Shown one piece after another: positions 61,169-64,000 of a DNA stretch of 64,000 nucleotides. The stretch's first letter is position 1. Every line of letters starts with the position of its first letter. The DNA comes from Carallia brachiata (taxonomy: Eukaryota > Streptophyta > Magnoliopsida > Malpighiales > Rhizophoraceae). The position numbers and the translations under genes are program-made. The notes under the pieces are model-generated. The model saw nothing but the letters and a program-made list of their open reading frames with translations. It was not told where the DNA came from and searched no databases. Location of the stretch: NCBI GenBank assembly GCA_021464245.1, contig JADCRB010000157.1:785963-849962 (forward strand). Reading direction: 5' to 3'.

Positions 61169-61456
61169 TTAAACGTAATGTCTCGCCGTATTATATGTAG
61201 TGATCGTCGGCAATGTGTCACCCATGATTCGCACCAATTCCCAGAGGGGAAAGATGGAAAATTGTACACTAAAGAATTTTGTATTTTTGACTACTCCGGG
61301 GGCGGCCCTGGTGCCGGCGACGTCTTGGGAGCCGTCGATTGAGTCTTGCAGATGGGAATGAGCGGTTGTGGCTGATTCCACCTTTTCTTCCTGACCTGGG
61401 TTCTTACTGAAAATAGATTCTTCGTCTTCTGAGTAACGACATTGATATAGGGACAT
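61169..61456 (-). CDS. Unrecognised 95-aa open frame (doubtful)
   Basis: An ATG-initiated frame starting MSLYQCRYSEDEESIFSKNP. It is acidic and Ser/Gln-rich in its first half, with no TM or known domain. It lies in a GC-richer patch (61200-61550) compared with its AT-rich surroundings. An overlapping frame (61291-61539) is equally open, so coding status is unclear. Confidence 0.2.
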   Translation of the reverse strand: MSLYQCRYSEDEESIFSKNPGQEEKVESATTAHSHLQDSIDGSQDVAGTRAAPGVVKNTKFFSVQFSIFPLWELVRIMGDTLPTITTYNTARHYV

Positions 61457-64000
61457 GTCAAGTACACGGAGGACGGAAACATATATGGAAACGGAAGGAG
61501 TTGTTGTTTCGCTCGTAGTACATCCTTCCTTCCTGCCAAAATTTTCTTTTGCCTTAAACCTGTTCTTTCTATTTGGTTTTTTTTGGGTAGATCGTGCGGT
61601 CTATATTTTTGGGTGTGAGAAGGTATAAAATCCCCCTGTAATTGCGGAAATTATTTCTCTTACTTGGGGAGGAGCGGAGACACGGAGTCATGCCTCGTTG
61701 ATGGAAAGCACTGTTATGTACGAGTTCAATATATTTGAGTTTTAAATTTTTTTAATATTTTATTTAAATTTTAAATTTTTTAATTTTTTATTAAATCAGT
61801 CCTTTTGTTTACAAAAAGTAATCAACTTATTAAAAAATAATTTTAACTTTACGAAAAATTATTTTAAAAAAATTAAATATATGAATTGAATGTCTTTTCT
61901 ATCAAAATTATGCACGTTAACTATTTAATTCGTATATTTGTTGATTAAAAAATATTTAATGTGCATAAAAATATTTTATTGATGAAAAAAATATTTAATT
62001 CATATATATTTAATCTTTTTTAAATAATTTTTATTAAGTTAAACTCATTTATTAATCGATTGACCACTTTTTATAATTTAAAAGACTGATGTAATATGAA
62101 ATCAAAAAGTTTAGGATTCAAATGAAAAGTTAAAAAGGTTTAAAACTTAAACGTAAAAAAATTTAAAAGTTTATGACTAAAAATATTGATTTTTTTTTTT
62201 TTTGTACGAAAGTTCGTTTAATTTAGCTGGAATTGGTGCAAGTTAGAAAGCTAGGCAATTAGTTTATATTTAAGTTTTTGTTAATTTTATTTTTATAATA
62301 AGTAAAATTCATTCATTATTTTATATTATATTAATTTATTTTTTATTTTTTATTTTAAGTAGATCTCACTTATTATGTGATATAAAATTACAAATAAATT
62401 ATATTTATAAAAAAATATGAGCTAAATTGAAAATCTTATATACTTTATAATTAGAACAGAAATTTCAGTTCCCATTTATTTTATCGACGTTGTTCAAAAA
62501 AAATTTCTTTTGTGGACATGGTTAGATGCACCCAATTGGATATCAAAGCAAATAATATTACCCTTTTTTTTAACAAATTTAAAACTTAAATATAAATAGT
62601 TATTATTTTAAAATATAAAATATATATATTATATAAAATTTATTATATTTTTTTCTTTCAAAATTATTTTAAAATTATAAAAAAATGTTATTATATTATA
62701 TGTATGTACAATTATATATATATTATATAATATATATATATAACCTTTCCACGTTTTGTCCCTGTTAACTCCGCCTTTCCACGTGGATATTCTTTTTTAA
62801 TCAATCCACGTCATCTGAGTTTCATCCTCAGTATGCAACTTCAGTGAAGCTAACATTTGCTTTCTTTTATTTAGCTACCAAACAGTAAAACTAGAATTCG
62901 AGCTTATAATTCTCTTCTTGTTCAACCAACAATGTTCATCATCAACGAATTGGCTAACCACCAGCATCCATCGATTCGTCTGTAACAGTTAGCTGGTTGG
63001 CCATTCCAACCACTGTCGATAAAATGATTGGCCTCGCCGCCAACAACCATTGCGAACAAGGTAACAACCACGGGGACGGGGACGAGGTGGTTGACTGCTC
63101 AATTACACTTGGAACTAAAATTAAACTTTGTTTTTGTACTACAGAAATAGAAACGTATGGGTGATTATGCTACAAGGTATTGCATCCGATTTTGAGAAGT
63201 CCGAATAATCTAGTGGTGCAAAGAAGTAGAGAGCAAAACAATTGAATAGTTAGACCGTACTTTTTTTACGATGAAATGGTTAAAAAAGACTAAAAAGAAA
63301 GTAATTAAAGTAGACTAATAAAGTATATGAGTAATTGAAAAAGATTACAAATAATTTTGAGTATCTTTACTTAACTCTTTTTATATTAATTCTTCAATTA
63401 CAATATTGAGAGAAGTTAATGGAAGGTCATGCTTAAATTTTTTAAAATTAAGTTTTATAATTTTTTTAAGAGTCTAACTTTAAAAAAACTAGATAAAAAA
63501 TTAATTTAGTTATAATGCTGTAAAAGATAAATAAGATTCATATTGGTTAATTATATTAAAAATAATCAACGTTTAAAAATCTGATTTGACTTGTTTTTAA
63601 GAGTTTGCCTCGAAGTATTATCTTTTCCACGTCCCTTTACTTCGTATTAAAGCAAAGCTAAATTTACTCCTAAGAAAAACTCTGCACGTTACCGACAGAA
63701 AGTAAAAAAAAAAATCATAGAAATTCTTTTTTTTTAATAAAATAGAAAGATAAAGGTGGTGTCTCGTAATTCTATCATAGAGTATTATTTTTATTGTTAG
63801 ATTAATTTTTAAATTGTGTGGATAGTTATAATATAATTCAGTATTATAAAAAAAATGAATATATTTAGTCTCACTAAATATCCTGACAACTTCTAAATTT
63901 AAAATTTTTAATTTAATAATATTTGACACTCACTACTATACTTCCTAAATCATAAAAATTCAAATGGGTGCAATCTTGACTTTTTGTGGCGTGGGTTCTA

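Larger units (their letters stand above)
59046..64000. other. ALA1 leader/promoter and AT-rich intergenic DNA to the window end
   Basis: About 59046-59950 likely holds the ALA1 5' UTR with one or more introns; a purine-rich GAGAGAAAGG segment near 59860 could be the first exon. A GGA-repeat tract lies at 60177-60250. From 60420 the DNA is AT-rich. A near-perfect attaattaa palindrome lies at 61139-61172 and an (AT)n palindrome at 62695-62745. The open frames at 61169-61539 are unrecognised. Confidence 0.45.

Noticed and set aside
1..64000. CRISPR array, bacterial operon or phage island
   Set aside because: No regularly spaced repeats; all real genes are intron-containing plant families.

Overview
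This is a stretch of plant nuclear DNA, most likely from a woody or rosid-type eudicot; the species cannot be named from the sequence. The evidence is multi-exon GT-AG genes of plant-only families, AT-rich introns and intergenic DNA, plant LINE remnants, tRNA-derived SINEs, fold-back MITEs and (AT)n/(TG)n/(AG)n microsatellites. There is no sign of bacterial operons, CRISPR arrays or rRNA, and I found no intact tRNA gene.

Eight protein-coding genes can be read exon by exon. From left to right they are: a VAL2-like B3 repressor (minus, 3' end outside the window), a plastid-type elongation factor P (plus, 6208-8724), a PXC2-like LRR receptor kinase (minus, 12413-15971), a vacuolar sorting receptor (minus, 22069-26897), a GOST/lung-7TM family Golgi-type membrane protein (minus, 33610-36688), a DUF599 membrane protein (plus, 38302-39284), a group III WRKY of the WRKY54/70 type (minus, 49489-51560) and an ALA1-like P4-ATPase flippase (minus, 53589-59045). 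They are unrelated housekeeping, signalling and trafficking genes, each with its own promoter. I see no metabolic cluster or operon-like system.

The large gaps (about 2.7-6.1, 8.7-12.4, 16-20.5, 27-33.6, 39.3-49.5 and 59-64 kb) are AT-rich and hold transposable-element debris: three LINE 3' ends, at least two fold-back MITEs, SINE-like copies (one with a clean 19-bp target duplication), a TIR-bounded element and several small tandem repeats.

The most interesting structure is at 20541-21359. A short antisense LINE 3' end with its poly(A) is fused head-to-head to an intron-less internal piece of ALA1-type mRNA, and the whole composite is bracketed by one 11-bp target-site duplication. It looks like a single LINE retrotransposition in which the reverse transcriptase switched to a cellular mRNA. 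A close relative of the parental gene lies in the same window at 53.6-59 kb. That ALA1-like gene itself carries an in-frame stop and several frame breaks. PXC2 and the GOST gene each carry one single-base frame break, most simply explained by homopolymer length. Either some of these genes are decaying, or the assembly has uncorrected homopolymer indels.
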